Positions 47,494 through 57,152 of a stretch of 64,000 bases of DNA are shown here, piece by piece. The DNA comes from Pseudomonadota bacterium. Its GTDB lineage: Bacteria > Pseudomonadota > Gammaproteobacteria > Berkiellales > Berkiellaceae. The first letter of the stretch is position 1. The number at the start of each line of letters is the position of its first letter. The notes under the pieces were generated by a model. That model ran no database searches. It was given only the letters and a program-made list of their open reading frames with translations, and was not told where the DNA came from. Both the position numbers and the translations under genes were made by a program. The stretch is from assembly GCA_018242045.1 (NCBI GenBank), contig JAFECR010000022.1:24979-88978 (forward strand), in the 5' to 3' direction.

Positions 47494-48669
47494 TTATTTT
47501 TGGTTGGGTGCAGCATTTTGCTCTTTGGGTTTATTCAAAGGGCGTTTTCCAGCGACAACACGAATATCGACTGTATCGCCATTGCGCACGATAGACATAG
47601 GATAAGCTGTATCTGGTTTAAGTTTTGCTGTAATGCTCAAAACTTCAGAAGGTTCAGTGGCAGGTTTACCATCCACGTTGATAATGATATCACCTGGCCT
47701 GATACCAGCATTAAATGCTGGGCCTTGGCGTATTACGCCTGCGATAACAACGCCATCGCCTTTAGGATAATTCAATGATTTTCGCATTTCATCCGTTAGT
47801 TTGGAAACCGTTATTCCTAGCCACCCACGCGTAACATGGCCAGTGTCAATCAATTCGCTCATTACGTCTTTAGCTAAATTAATTGGAATGGCAAAGCCAA
47901 TGCCTTGAAAACCGCCATTGCGTGTATAAATCGCATTATTGATACCAATTAAATTTCCGTTTGCATCGATTAATGCGCCACCTGAATTGCCAGGATTAAT
48001 CGGAGCATCGGTTTGTATGTAATTTTCAAACGTACTAATGCCAAGATCGGTTCGATGGGTTGCACTTACAATACCATGCGTTGCTGTTTGGCCAACACCA
48101 AAAGGATTGCCTATTGCAAACACAAGATCGCCTACCCGTAAAGATTCAGAGTCTCCCATCGCAATGACTTTCAAATCAGATAATTCTATTTTTAAGATAG
48201 CCAAATCGGTTTCAGGATCAGAACCAATCACCTTAGCTTTTGAAGAACGTCCATCGGCAAGCTTGACGTTAATGTCATCTGCATCATGGATCACATGATT
48301 ATTCGTTAATACATAACCATCTTTGGTCACAATGACTCCTGAACCAATTCCTGATTGGACATCGGGAGGCATTTGTTGGCCAAAGAAATAACGCATGACT
48401 GGATCGCGCATCATGGGATTTAAATCTTTGGAGACTTCTTTGGTCGAATGAATACTAACGACAGCTGGCAATGCACGTGATATTGCATCTGCAAAAGAAT
48501 GCGAGGCGTTAGTGTAACTTATGGGATCATTGGCTTTTTGAAATTTAGGTGCTGCCTCACTTGAACCCCAAAAGCCTAATTTGGCTAGGATAATAGGCGA
48601 AGCAACAAATAAAGTTATAAAAATAGCAAATATCTTAAGTTGTTTCAATAAAAAGTTTTTACTTATCAT
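47494..48669 (-). CDS. DegS/HtrA-type periplasmic serine protease, one PDZ domain
   Basis: 391 residues. An N-terminal hydrophobic anchor (~10-30) precedes the trypsin-like domain with catalytic His in LTNNHVI, Asp in PETDLAIL and Ser in NPGNSGGAL. A single PDZ domain follows (GWLGITVSKL to VVAGKRP). One PDZ and an uncleaved anchor suggest DegS/AlgW, which senses misfolded outer-membrane proteins and cleaves RseA, rather than two-PDZ DegP. No rseA/rpoE is adjacent. The C-terminus is polar. Confidence 0.88.
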   Translation of the reverse strand: MISKNFLLKQLKIFAIFITLFVASPIILAKLGFWGSSEAAPKFQKANDPISYTNASHSFADAISRALPAVVSIHSTKEVSKDLNPMMRDPVMRYFFGQQMPPDVQSGIGSGVIVTKDGYVLTNNHVIHDADDINVKLADGRSSKAKVIGSDPETDLAILKIELSDLKVIAMGDSESLRVGDLVFAIGNPFGVGQTATHGIVSATHRTDLGISTFENYIQTDAPINPGNSGGALIDANGNLIGINNAIYTRNGGFQGIGFAIPINLAKDVMSELIDTGHVTRGWLGITVSKLTDEMRKSLNYPKGDGVVIAGVIRQGPAFNAGIRPGDIIINVDGKPATEPSEVLSITAKLKPDTAYPMSIVRNGDTVDIRVVAGKRPLNKPKEQNAAPNQK

Positions 48670-48932
48670 ATTTTCACACTTTGAATAAACGAAAACCCAG
48701 TATTATGCCTATATAAAACAGCTTTGTGCAATTAACTTACCTTAAAATGAATTGAAACAATATAATCCCAGTTTGGACTTAGCAGGCTCAGAAATATCTT
48801 GTGAAGGTGTGAACGAATGAATGCATTGAAGATGTTTATACAAAAGCAAGACAACTGAAATAATTGATGGAGTGAACGCCGATAATTGGCGCAAATGCTT
48901 TATCAAAGGCCGCCATAACTTCTAATTAGCTT

Positions 48933-50084
48933 TTAATCATCTACCAAGGTTAATGGTCCTTGGTCTCCTTTTTTGACATGATGTGGTTCGGTCAATGACG
49001 GCTTTTGTTCTTCATTTTGTATATTTTTATCTGAAATAGTTAATTTGATGCGTAAATTATTTCGAGAGTCGGCATTTCTTAGGGCCTCTTCTAAAGTGAT
49101 TTTTTTTTCAAAGTAGAGTTTTTCTAACGCTTGATCAAAAGTTTGCATGCCCAAAGTTTCTGATTTTTCCATGGCACCCTTGATTTCATCTATTTCACCT
49201 CGATGAATTAAAGAGAGGATTAATGGGCTGCCAAGGAGGATTTCTACTGCAGCCGTGCGCTTGCCATCGATAGTTTGCACAAGTCTTTGCGAGATAATGG
49301 CTTTAATATTGAAAGATAAATCAAGTAGTAGTTGTTGTCTTCTATCTTCAGGAAAAAAATTGATAATACGATCAAAAGCTTGATTTGCATTATTAGCATG
49401 TAGGGTAGATAAACATAAATGCCCTGTTTCTGCAAAAGCAATAGCATGATCCATCGTTTCTCTTGAACGAATTTCGCCAATTAAAATAACATCTGGTGCT
49501 TGCCTTAGGGTGTTTTTAAGTGCTTCTTCATAGCTTAAAGTGTCCATGCCCACTTCGCGTTGATTAATAATAGACTGCTTATGTGTGTGGACAAATTCAA
49601 TAGGATCTTCAATGGTGATGATATGACTTGCTGAATTTTCATTGCGATAATCGATAAGTGCGGCAAGAGAGGTTGATTTTCCAGAGCCTGTGGCTCCTAC
49701 CATTAAAACAAGCCCTCTTGTTTCCATAATAATATCTTTTAAATAAGCTGGTAACCCCAAGGATTCAATGGTTGGAATTTGCATCTGAATTAGCCTGATA
49801 ACCATAGCGATATCAGTACGTTGAACAAATATACTGACACGAAAGCGACCTAATTTCTCATCCGCAATTGCTAAATTCATTTCCATCTTTTTTTCAAACG
49901 TTTGGATTTGTTCTTGGTTCATCGTTTCATAGGCGAGCTTTTTAAGTTGCTCTTTTTCCAAAGGAGTATCATTGAGCTGCACCAATTTACCATAGGATTT
50001 GACGGTAGCAGGTTTGCCTGTGGTTAAGAACAGATCAGAGGCTTCCAACTCTTTCATTTTTTCGAGAAACTTAAAAAGTTCCAT
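48933..50084 (-). CDS. pilU: Type IV pilus retraction ATPase PilU
   Basis: 383 residues. Walker A GATGSGKSTSLAALID, Asp box IITIEDPIEFVH, Walker B LRQAPDVILIGEIRS and His box HLCLSTLHANNA are as in PilT/PilU. Features such as LEASDLFLTTGKPA at the start and the extended charged C-terminus (EEQKPSLTEPHHVKKG) favour PilU over PilT. PilU normally lies behind pilT; no pilT is present here, so it is separated from its usual partner. Confidence 0.88.
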   Translation of the reverse strand: MELFKFLEKMKELEASDLFLTTGKPATVKSYGKLVQLNDTPLEKEQLKKLAYETMNQEQIQTFEKKMEMNLAIADEKLGRFRVSIFVQRTDIAMVIRLIQMQIPTIESLGLPAYLKDIIMETRGLVLMVGATGSGKSTSLAALIDYRNENSASHIITIEDPIEFVHTHKQSIINQREVGMDTLSYEEALKNTLRQAPDVILIGEIRSRETMDHAIAFAETGHLCLSTLHANNANQAFDRIINFFPEDRRQQLLLDLSFNIKAIISQRLVQTIDGKRTAAVEILLGSPLILSLIHRGEIDEIKGAMEKSETLGMQTFDQALEKLYFEKKITLEEALRNADSRNNLRIKLTISDKNIQNEEQKPSLTEPHHVKKGDQGPLTLVDD

Positions 50085-50200
50085 GATATGACCTCAATAG
50101 TTAAAAATGGCTCTTGCTATACTTAATAGAATGAAATTAATAGAATTTTAGTGTATATTATGCATTTTTGATGGTTGCCTTATTAGTTGCAGGGGGACCT

Positions 50201-51130
50201 ATGGATTTTGGTCTGGTCGTTTTTCTTATCGTCATTATGGCCATTTTCGTGATAACCATGGCCGTAAAACAAGTACCTCAAGGATATGAATGGACAGTGG
50301 AGCGCTTTGGTCGTTACATCTTAACGTTAAAGCCAGGACTATCTTTAATTGTTCCATTTGTGGATAGAGTTGGAACAAAACTCAATATGATGGAGCAAGT
50401 GGTCGAAATTCCATCTCAAGAGATAATTACCAAAGATAATGCCATGGTTAAAGTGGATGGCATTTGTTTCTATCAAATCATTGATGCAGCCAAAGCAGCT
50501 TATGAAATTAGCGAATTAGATAGGGCATTGCGAGCATTGGCTATGACAAACATTAGAACGGTGCTTGGCTCTATGGCCTTGGATGAAGCGCTCTCTAATC
50601 GTGATCACATTAATACCAAATTACTCGCAGTGGTGGATGAAGCCACGACACCTTGGGGGGTGAAGGTCACGCGAGTAGAAATAAAAGATATCAGTCCACC
50701 GAAAGATCTGGTTAACGCGATGGCCGCACAAATGAAAGCAGAGCGGGAAAAGCGAGCCACTGTACTTGAAGCAGAAGGCATTAGAGCTTCGGCTATTTTA
50801 AAAGCAGAAGGTGAAAAGCAATCGGTTGTGCTTGCCGCCGAAGGGCGAAAAGAAGCAGCTTTTCGTGATGCAGAGGCAAGAGAGCGTTTGGCTGCTGCAG
50901 AAGCCAAAGCTACGGATGTCCTTTCTGATTCACTTGTCAAAGGAAATATTCAAGCATTAAATTATTTTATTGCACAACGCTATGTAGATGCATTAGGTAA
51001 AATTGCAGGCGCAGATAATCAAAAATTAATACTGATGCCTTTGGAGGCAGGGGGTGTGATAGGCTCGATTGCAGGTATTACCGAAATTGCTAAACAATGT
51101 TTCACTCAGACACCGGTCAAGGGATCCTAA
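50201..51130 (+). CDS. qmcA: SPFH-domain membrane protein QmcA (stomatin-like)
   Basis: 309 residues from ATG 50201, which has AGGGGG just upstream. One N-terminal membrane segment ([20 protein letters not shown]), then the SPFH/band-7 domain ([55 protein letters not shown]) and an Ala/Glu-rich coiled coil. It forms membrane-organising oligomers and is thought to work with NfeD-type proteins; its partner gene overlaps its stop (TAATG). Confidence 0.9.
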   Translation: MDFGLVVFLIVIMAIFVITMAVKQVPQGYEWTVERFGRYILTLKPGLSLIVPFVDRVGTKLNMMEQVVEIPSQEIITKDNAMVKVDGICFYQIIDAAKAAYEISELDRALRALAMTNIRTVLGSMALDEALSNRDHINTKLLAVVDEATTPWGVKVTRVEIKDISPPKDLVNAMAAQMKAEREKRATVLEAEGIRASAILKAEGEKQSVVLAAEGRKEAAFRDAEARERLAAAEAKATDVLSDSLVKGNIQALNYFIAQRYVDALGKIAGADNQKLILMPLEAGGVIGSIAGITEIAKQCFTQTPVKGS

Positions 51131-51576
51131 TGGAGCAGATGCTTTCGCAACTTGTTTTTTGGCATTGGTTTGCTTTAGCAGTTATTTTAGGCATTTTAGA
51201 TGTTGCTGTGGGCGCTAATTTTTTCTTTGTTTGGTGTGGTGTCTCTGCCGTTTTGGTTGGGATCTTAAAATTTATTTTGCCGCACATGAATTGGGAATAT
51301 CAATTACTACTCTTTAGTATTGGTGTGATGGCAAGCTTGGTTTTTTGGCATCATCTGCAAAAACATAAACGTCTCAGCGATGAACCTGCATTGAATCGTC
51401 GCGCAGAACAATATCTTGGCAGAATATTTACGCTTGAAGTTGCAATAACACACGGCAGAGGTAAAGTTAGAGTCGCTGATAGCTTGTGGTTAGTGACTGG
51501 TCCTGATATGCCAGAAGGTACGCCAGTCCGCGTTATTGGTGTTGATGGCACAATATTAAAAGTCGAAAAAGCTTAA
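51130..51576 (+). CDS. NfeD-like membrane protein
   Basis: 148 residues: two or three N-terminal membrane segments, then a small OB-fold domain (YLGRIFTLEVAITHGRGKVRVADSLWLVTG), the NfeDb type. It overlaps the qmcA stop by one base and is the standard partner of QmcA. The short form has no ClpP-like protease domain. Confidence 0.88.
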   Translation: MEQMLSQLVFWHWFALAVILGILDVAVGANFFFVWCGVSAVLVGILKFILPHMNWEYQLLLFSIGVMASLVFWHHLQKHKRLSDEPALNRRAEQYLGRIFTLEVAITHGRGKVRVADSLWLVTGPDMPEGTPVRVIGVDGTILKVEKA

Positions 51577-51627
51577 ACGGCTTTCTTTGATAATCTCTTT
51601 AAAAATTCATCTGATTGACTTTAAGAC

Positions 51628-51655
51628 TTGACCCCTTTTCTTTTTTGGTTATACT
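51628..51655 (+). promoter_or_regulatory. Sigma-70-type promoter of ilvE
   Basis: TTGACC (51628-51633) and TATACT (51650-51655) are separated by 16 bases. The start of transcription would be near 51662, some 42 bases before the ilvE ATG, which has AAGGAG five bases upstream. Confidence 0.6.
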
Positions 51656-51703
51656 CTCTTGTCTTTATTCCAATGGAACATTCCTTCCTCATAAGGAGCT
51701 TGT

Positions 51704-52630
51704 ATGGCAACAATGGCGCAAAGAGATGGGTTTATATGGATGGATGGACATTGGAAACCATGGCGAGAAGCTAATATTCATGTATTAACGCATTCTTTGC
51801 ATTATGGCATGGGAATTTATGAGGGGCTAAGAGCATACGCTACAACTAAAGGGCCTGCCATTTTTCGTTTGCAAGATCACACCGACAGATTTTTTCGTTC
51901 TGCGCACATTCTTGGTATGCCGATGCCCTTTGATAAGGACACTTTAAATAAAGCGCAATGTGAAGTTATTCTAAAAAATAATTTAAAAGCGGGTTACATT
52001 CGTCCCATTTGTTTTTATGGCAGTGAAGGGATGGGGCTAAGAGCAGATAATTTAAAAACACATGTTGCCATTGCAGCTTGGGAATGGGGCGCATATATGG
52101 GCGAAGAAAATCTCACCAGTGGTATTAAAGTGAGAACTTCTTCTTATACGCGACACCATGTCAACATCATGATGACGAAAGCAAAATCAACAGGGAATTA
52201 TGTGAATTCCATGTTGGCCTTGCAAGAAGCGCTTTCAACCGGTGCAGACGAAGCCTTGCTGCTTGATCCTGAAGGTTATGTGGCTGAAGGCAGCGGTGAA
52301 AATTTCTTTTTAGTACGCAAAGGTGTTTTGCATACCCCCCAATTGACCTCTTGTCTTGAGGGTATTACCCGAGATACCGTTATTGCACTTGCAGCAGATC
52401 TGTCATTAAAAGTGGTGGAACGTTCTATTACGAGAGATGAAATTTATATTGCTGATGAATGTTTTTTTACAGGAACCGCAGCAGAGATTACGCCGATCCG
52501 TAACGTCGATGGTAGAGTTATTGGTAACGGTGGACGTGGTCCCATCACCGAAAAAATTCAATCTTTATACTTTGATCAAGTCTACGGTAGATCAACAAAT
52601 CATCATGATTGGCTAACTTATGTACTTTAA
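51704..52630 (+). CDS. ilvE: Branched-chain amino-acid aminotransferase
   Basis: 308 residues of fold-type IV PLP enzyme. HSLHYGMGIYEGLRAY at the start, MMTKAKSTGNYVNSMLA with the PLP Lys, ALLLDPEGYVAEGSGENFF and CFFTGTAAEITPIRNVDGR match IlvE. It transaminates Leu, Ile and Val. It has its own promoter and lies between nfeD and a small zinc protein. Confidence 0.94.
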   Translation: MATMAQRDGFIWMDGHWKPWREANIHVLTHSLHYGMGIYEGLRAYATTKGPAIFRLQDHTDRFFRSAHILGMPMPFDKDTLNKAQCEVILKNNLKAGYIRPICFYGSEGMGLRADNLKTHVAIAAWEWGAYMGEENLTSGIKVRTSSYTRHHVNIMMTKAKSTGNYVNSMLALQEALSTGADEALLLDPEGYVAEGSGENFFLVRKGVLHTPQLTSCLEGITRDTVIALAADLSLKVVERSITRDEIYIADECFFTGTAAEITPIRNVDGRVIGNGGRGPITEKIQSLYFDQVYGRSTNHHDWLTYVL

Positions 52631-52746
52631 TTACTTGAATTAATTTTATATAGTAGACTATCTAAAATAATATTGAAGCTTCTTTAAGGGTGGGCTGAGA
52701 TTATCTGTGGATGTTACAATGCATCCTTTTAATTGAGGGAAAGGTC

Positions 52747-52941
52747 ATGAACACCCCTGAAGATCTTCCAGCGAGCGCCAAAAAGCAATATCAAGTTACC
52801 GCTAAGGATTTACCATTATCGTGTCCTATGCCAAATATGACCTTATGGAATGCGCATCCACGGGTTTATTTACCAATTGAAAAAACAGGCGAAGCCACTT
52901 GCCCGTATTGCGGAGCCACGTATATTTTAACTGATTTTTAG
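52747..52941 (+). CDS. Small zinc-binding protein, zf-CHCC family
   Basis: 64 residues from ATG 52747 (GGAAAGG upstream). CPMPNMTLWNAHPRVYLP followed by TCPYCGATY gives the Cys-His-Cys-Cys zinc set of the zf-CHCC family, which also includes the mitochondrial complex I subunit NDUFS6. The function of the bacterial members is unclear. Located between ilvE and the LPS operon, as often seen in proteobacteria. Confidence 0.88.
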   Translation: MNTPEDLPASAKKQYQVTAKDLPLSCPMPNMTLWNAHPRVYLPIEKTGEATCPYCGATYILTDF

Positions 52942-52976
52942 CAAGAAACTCGTCAAGAATTCAAAAGAGGTTTAAA

Positions 52977-53993
52977 TTGCCAGATAAAACATTGATTATC
53001 GGTCCTTCTTGGGTTGGTGATATGGTGATGGCGCAGGCTTTGTTTAAGGCTGTGAAATTGCGTTATCCTGAAACCAGTATTGATGTGTTAGCGCCTGAAT
53101 GGAGCAGGCCTCTCCTTGAACGCATGGGGGAAGTAACATCAAGCATCTCTATGCCGCTAAAACACGGTGAGCTTGGGATGAAAATTCGATATGAGTTGGG
53201 AGTTAAGCTTAGGAAAAATAAATATACTCGTTGCTTTGTGTTGCCTAACTCATTTAAATCAGCATTTGTACCATTTTTTGCGAAAATTCCCCAGAGAGTC
53301 GGCTGGCGTGGTGAATGGCGATATGTTTTGTTAAACAAAATCCGATTGCTTGATAAAAAACACTATCCTTTAATGGTACAACGTTATGTTGCTTTAGCAG
53401 ACGAAAAAAAGCAGGAAATAAACCCGAATCTATTTCGCCCAAGCTTGATAACACAGCCAGATAATATTTCTAAAGCGCTTACGCATTATCATTTATCGCT
53501 GTCGGCGCCCATTTTAGCTTTGTGTCCTGGCGCTGAATTTGGTCCATCCAAACGTTGGCCAGAAGCGCATTATGCAAAACTAGCGAATCATTATATTGCC
53601 CAAGGTTGGCAGGTATGGATATTTGGCTCAGTTAAGGATTCGGTTGTAGCAAAAGAGATCCAATCTTTAACACAAAATATGTGTGTCGATCTTACAGGCA
53701 AAACAGCATTAGGTGACGCTATTGACTTAATGTCACAAGCGAAAGTTGTGGTTACGAATGATTCAGGATTAATGCATATTGCTGCCGCTTTGTCTCGTCC
53801 GCTTGTTGCTGTTTATGGCTCAACTTCGCCTGGTTTTACGCCGCCTTTGAGTGATAAAGCCATCATCATTCAAGAAAGCCTTGCTTGTAGCCCTTGCTTT
53901 AAACGGACATGCCCATTAAGCCATCATCAATGCATGAAGCAATTAGGGGTTGAAAAAGTTATTTCTGCCGTTGAACGTTTGGTAGGTATATGA
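52977..53993 (+). CDS. waaF: ADP-heptose:LPS heptosyltransferase II
   Basis: 338 residues, TTG start with AGAGG six bases upstream. GT9 family: IIGPSWVGDMVMAQALFKAV, LCPGAEFGPSKRWPEAHYA and VVTNDSGLMHIAAAL. The Cys-rich tail CSPCFKRTCPLSHHQCM is typical of WaaF. It adds the second heptose to the inner core. It opens the LPS operon and its stop overlaps waaC. Confidence 0.93.
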   Translation: MPDKTLIIGPSWVGDMVMAQALFKAVKLRYPETSIDVLAPEWSRPLLERMGEVTSSISMPLKHGELGMKIRYELGVKLRKNKYTRCFVLPNSFKSAFVPFFAKIPQRVGWRGEWRYVLLNKIRLLDKKHYPLMVQRYVALADEKKQEINPNLFRPSLITQPDNISKALTHYHLSLSAPILALCPGAEFGPSKRWPEAHYAKLANHYIAQGWQVWIFGSVKDSVVAKEIQSLTQNMCVDLTGKTALGDAIDLMSQAKVVVTNDSGLMHIAAALSRPLVAVYGSTSPGFTPPLSDKAIIIQESLACSPCFKRTCPLSHHQCMKQLGVEKVISAVERLVGI

Positions 53994-55063
53994 AACGAGT
54001 ATTAATCATTAAAATGTCATCTATGGGAGATGTGATCCATACATTACCTGCTTTAACAGATGTATCGAACATTTATCCCAATATTATCTTTGATTGGATT
54101 GTAGAGCCCGGTTTTGCGGAAGTCCCTCGATGGCATAAATCAGTCAATACCGTTATTGAAGCGCCGTTGCGGCGTTTGCGCAAAACACCTTGGCAAGCTT
54201 TGCAAAGCGGGGAGTGGATAAAGCTTATTAGCGCAATACGCCATACCACGTATGATGCCATTATTGATGCGCAAGGATTAATTAAAAGTGCGTTGGTGGC
54301 TCAATTCGCTAAAGGGCCCGTGTGGGGATTTGATAGGAAAAGTGTTCGTGATCCTGTTGCGAGTTTATTATACCGAAATAAAGTTAATGTCGAAAAACAG
54401 CAGCATGCGGTTGAAAAAGTAAGACAGTTGTTTGCAAAAATATTTCAATATGAAGTAAATACTTTGCCCGATTATGGCATCGATAAAAATCGACTCGTTA
54501 ACATTTCTTACGGAGATAATACTGTCATCTTCTTACATGGTACAACCTGGACAACCAAACATTGGCCTGCAAGTTATTGGTGTCAATTAGCGGCAAAGGT
54601 TTCATCACAGGGTTTTCAGGTATTGTTACCTTGGGGGAATGACGTGGAAAACCAACGTGCCAAGCTTATCAGGCAATACTGCGAACAAAAGCATTGCGGT
54701 CTTTTACCGATTGTTTTGCCCAAGCTTTGTTTAGGAGAAATCACCAGTCTCATTGCGAAAGCTAAAGGAATTGTAGCGGTTGATACTGGCTTAGGACATA
54801 TTGCGGCTGCGATGGCTGTGCCAACAGTATCTTTATATGGTTCTACAGATCCACGTTTGACAGGTGCTTATGGTCCTTTGCAATACCATCTGAAGGTTGA
54901 CGCATCTTGTTCTCCTTGCTTGAGTAGGGAATGTAAAAAGGGAACACAATTTGCGATTAACCCTCCTTGTTTTGAAAGTTTACCTCCTGAAAAAGTATGG
55001 CAAGCTTTGTCAGGTGCGATGAAAGTAACACCACCGTATCAAAGTGACTTAGAAAAAATTTAA
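53990..55063 (+). CDS. waaC: LPS heptosyltransferase I
   Basis: 357 residues. GT9: VLIIKMSSMGDVIHTLPAL, IIFDWIVEPGFAEVPRWH, FLHGTTWTTKHWPASYW, and VAVDTGLGHIAAAM. The IDAQGLIKSA block and the FDWxVE segment are WaaC-specific. It attaches the first heptose to Kdo. ATGA overlap with waaF. It has a Cys-containing insert (SCSPCLSRECKKG) resembling that in WaaF. Confidence 0.93.
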   Translation: MKRVLIIKMSSMGDVIHTLPALTDVSNIYPNIIFDWIVEPGFAEVPRWHKSVNTVIEAPLRRLRKTPWQALQSGEWIKLISAIRHTTYDAIIDAQGLIKSALVAQFAKGPVWGFDRKSVRDPVASLLYRNKVNVEKQQHAVEKVRQLFAKIFQYEVNTLPDYGIDKNRLVNISYGDNTVIFLHGTTWTTKHWPASYWCQLAAKVSSQGFQVLLPWGNDVENQRAKLIRQYCEQKHCGLLPIVLPKLCLGEITSLIAKAKGIVAVDTGLGHIAAAMAVPTVSLYGSTDPRLTGAYGPLQYHLKVDASCSPCLSRECKKGTQFAINPPCFESLPPEKVWQALSGAMKVTPPYQSDLEKI

Positions 55064-55065
55064 TC

Positions 55066-56304
55066 ATGGTAAGCAAAAAAGCGCTGTTTGATTCTAATGA
55101 TTCTGCTTTGCAAATTATCGGCCAAGGTGCTGCTATCGGTCTTGGATTTTTTATCCCCATATCCACAGCTATTACCACCGTGTTAATCATGGTGGTTGTA
55201 ATGGTCTGGCTATTTGGCACCGATATTAAAACTAAAAAGCAGTTTTTGTTTTTTCATCCTTTATCTGGCCTGATTGGCATGTTGGTATTTTTAACGATGG
55301 TCGGTACGCTTTACTCTATAGGAGATACCAAGTCAATTTCGTGTAGTTTGATAGATATATTACGATTGGCATTGATTCCAATGCTAATTTATTACTACCA
55401 ACCAAAATCGATTGCCCAAAGCGCTTTGTGGGCATTTATTTTAGCTATGGTGGTGACTTTATTTTTTGCTTTTCTAAAAGTGTATGCTGATTTTCCAATT
55501 GGGCTAAAGTATACGACGGGTGGTGTATTTAAAAGCCATATTAAGACAAGTTATTTCATGGCCATAGCTGCTTTTTTTCTTGCTTTTAAGATGCGTACCT
55601 TTACTTCGCTTTATCGCTTGTTAGCGATGATGGTGGTTTTGCTAATGGTATTTTATTTATTCTTTATGAGTGAAGGCAGAATCGGATATCTTACTTTAGT
55701 GCTTTGTTTATTATTGCTCGCTTGGCAATGGTTTGCAGTTAAAGGTTTGGTTTTGGCGCTGATGTTGTCAATTATCATGGTGGGGGGGGCTTATGTTACC
55801 TCTTCGCTTTTTAATTCACGTATTAACTTATTAGTACAAGATTTAGACTTCTATCATCAGGGTGATCGCTTGATGGAATCTTCACTGGGTTCTCGATTGC
55901 AATTTGCTAATTCAAGTACAGAGCTTATTGCGCAAAAACCATTCTTTGGTTGGGGAACAGGAGGTTATGCTTTTGCCTATGCTAAGTTATTTGAGGGTAA
56001 AAATACTTTGCTCACTGATAATCCCCACAATGAATATTTGAGGGTTTGTGTTGAGTTAGGATTATTTGGCTTGAGTTTATTACTCTTGTTCTTTTTTCAG
56101 CAGTGGCGCTTATGTAAGCAACTTCCAAAGGATATTAAAGGTTTTTGTCAAGGGATTTTGTTAACGTTTATGTTAGGTTGTTTTTTTAATTCTTGGTTAA
56201 AAGATTTTACCGAAGGATATTTTTATTGTTTGATGTCGGCTATTTGCTTTTCAGCGCTGCCATTGCCAGCGCATAAAGTGCAAGTAAAAGCTATCCTACA
56301 TTGA
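55066..56304 (+). CDS. O-antigen ligase family membrane protein (WaaL/Wzy_C-like)
   Basis: 412 residues, about ten membrane segments, with a long periplasmic loop (~250-320). The loop carries QKPFFGWGTGGY and TDNPHNEYLRVCVELG, the Wzy_C block with its conserved His. It either ligates O-antigen to the lipid A core or polymerises a short glycan; location among core genes favours a ligase. It lies two bases after waaC. Confidence 0.85.
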   Translation: MVSKKALFDSNDSALQIIGQGAAIGLGFFIPISTAITTVLIMVVVMVWLFGTDIKTKKQFLFFHPLSGLIGMLVFLTMVGTLYSIGDTKSISCSLIDILRLALIPMLIYYYQPKSIAQSALWAFILAMVVTLFFAFLKVYADFPIGLKYTTGGVFKSHIKTSYFMAIAAFFLAFKMRTFTSLYRLLAMMVVLLMVFYLFFMSEGRIGYLTLVLCLLLLAWQWFAVKGLVLALMLSIIMVGGAYVTSSLFNSRINLLVQDLDFYHQGDRLMESSLGSRLQFANSSTELIAQKPFFGWGTGGYAFAYAKLFEGKNTLLTDNPHNEYLRVCVELGLFGLSLLLLFFFQQWRLCKQLPKDIKGFCQGILLTFMLGCFFNSWLKDFTEGYFYCLMSAICFSALPLPAHKVQVKAILH

Positions 56305-56312
56305 GGAAAAAT

Positions 56313-57152
56313 GTGAGTTTACCTATCTCTGTCATTGTGACAACCTATAATTGGCCACAAGCTTTGGCAAGGGTGTTAAACGCTCTTAGCATACAAAATT
56401 ATCGCAGGATGGAAGTGATTGTTGCCGATGATGGCTCAAATGATTTAACAGCGCAAGTTATCAACACTTATCGACAGCAGTGCGACTTTCCCGTTATTCA
56501 CTGTTGGCAACCAGATGAAGGCTTTAGGGCTGCCATGTGTCGTAATAAAGCAGTGGCTAAAGCAAATCATCCATACCTTGTTTTTATCGATGGCGATTGC
56601 ATTCCATTTCCTCATTTTGTAGCCAATCATGCAAAGCTTGCGCAAGCAGGTTGGTTTGTGGCGGGAAATCGTGTCCTATTAAGTCAATCATTTACCCAAA
56701 CCATACTTAACCAAGAATTGAAAATTGAAAAATACAAAGCGCAGCAATGGTTAAGAGCAGTGCTGACTGGTCGTTGTAATCGCCTTGCGCCTTATCAGTA
56801 TTTTCCTTTAGGTAAAATAAGAACTTGGAGGAAACATCAGTGGGCGGGCGCCAAAACCTGCAATTTAGGGATGTGGCGTCAAGATTTTATCAATGTTAAT
56901 GGTTTTGATGAAAATTTTGTAGGATGGGGGTTTGAAGATTCAGATCTTGTCATTCGCTTATTACGTCACGGATGCTATAAAAAATTAGGTAAGTTTGCTG
57001 TTGAGGTGTGTCATCTTTGGCATTTATCACAGAATAAAGCGCAACTATCTGAGAACAAAAGTCGCTTGAAACACACGCTGCAGTGTTCACAAGTTAAAGC
57101 GGTAAAAGGGATTGAGCAGTATTTAATTTATGAGAATAATTCGCAAACGTAA
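56313..57152 (+). CDS. Family 2 glycosyltransferase
   Basis: About 280 residues. GAGG six bases before GTG 56313 supports this start over the TTG at 56301. GT-A fold: PISVIVTTYNWPQALARVL, VIVADDGSND and FIDGDCIPFP (the DxD-type metal site), then GWGFEDSDLVIRL with catalytic Asp. It probably adds a sugar to the LPS outer core. It overlaps the next gene. Confidence 0.88.
   Translation: MSLPISVIVTTYNWPQALARVLNALSIQNYRRMEVIVADDGSNDLTAQVINTYRQQCDFPVIHCWQPDEGFRAAMCRNKAVAKANHPYLVFIDGDCIPFPHFVANHAKLAQAGWFVAGNRVLLSQSFTQTILNQELKIEKYKAQQWLRAVLTGRCNRLAPYQYFPLGKIRTWRKHQWAGAKTCNLGMWRQDFINVNGFDENFVGWGFEDSDLVIRLLRHGCYKKLGKFAVEVCHLWHLSQNKAQLSENKSRLKHTLQCSQVKAVKGIEQYLIYENNSQT

Noticed and set aside
48870..48890. 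GCCGATAA as a sigma-28 promoter
   Set aside because: There is no TAAA at the right distance and no plus-strand gene follows.
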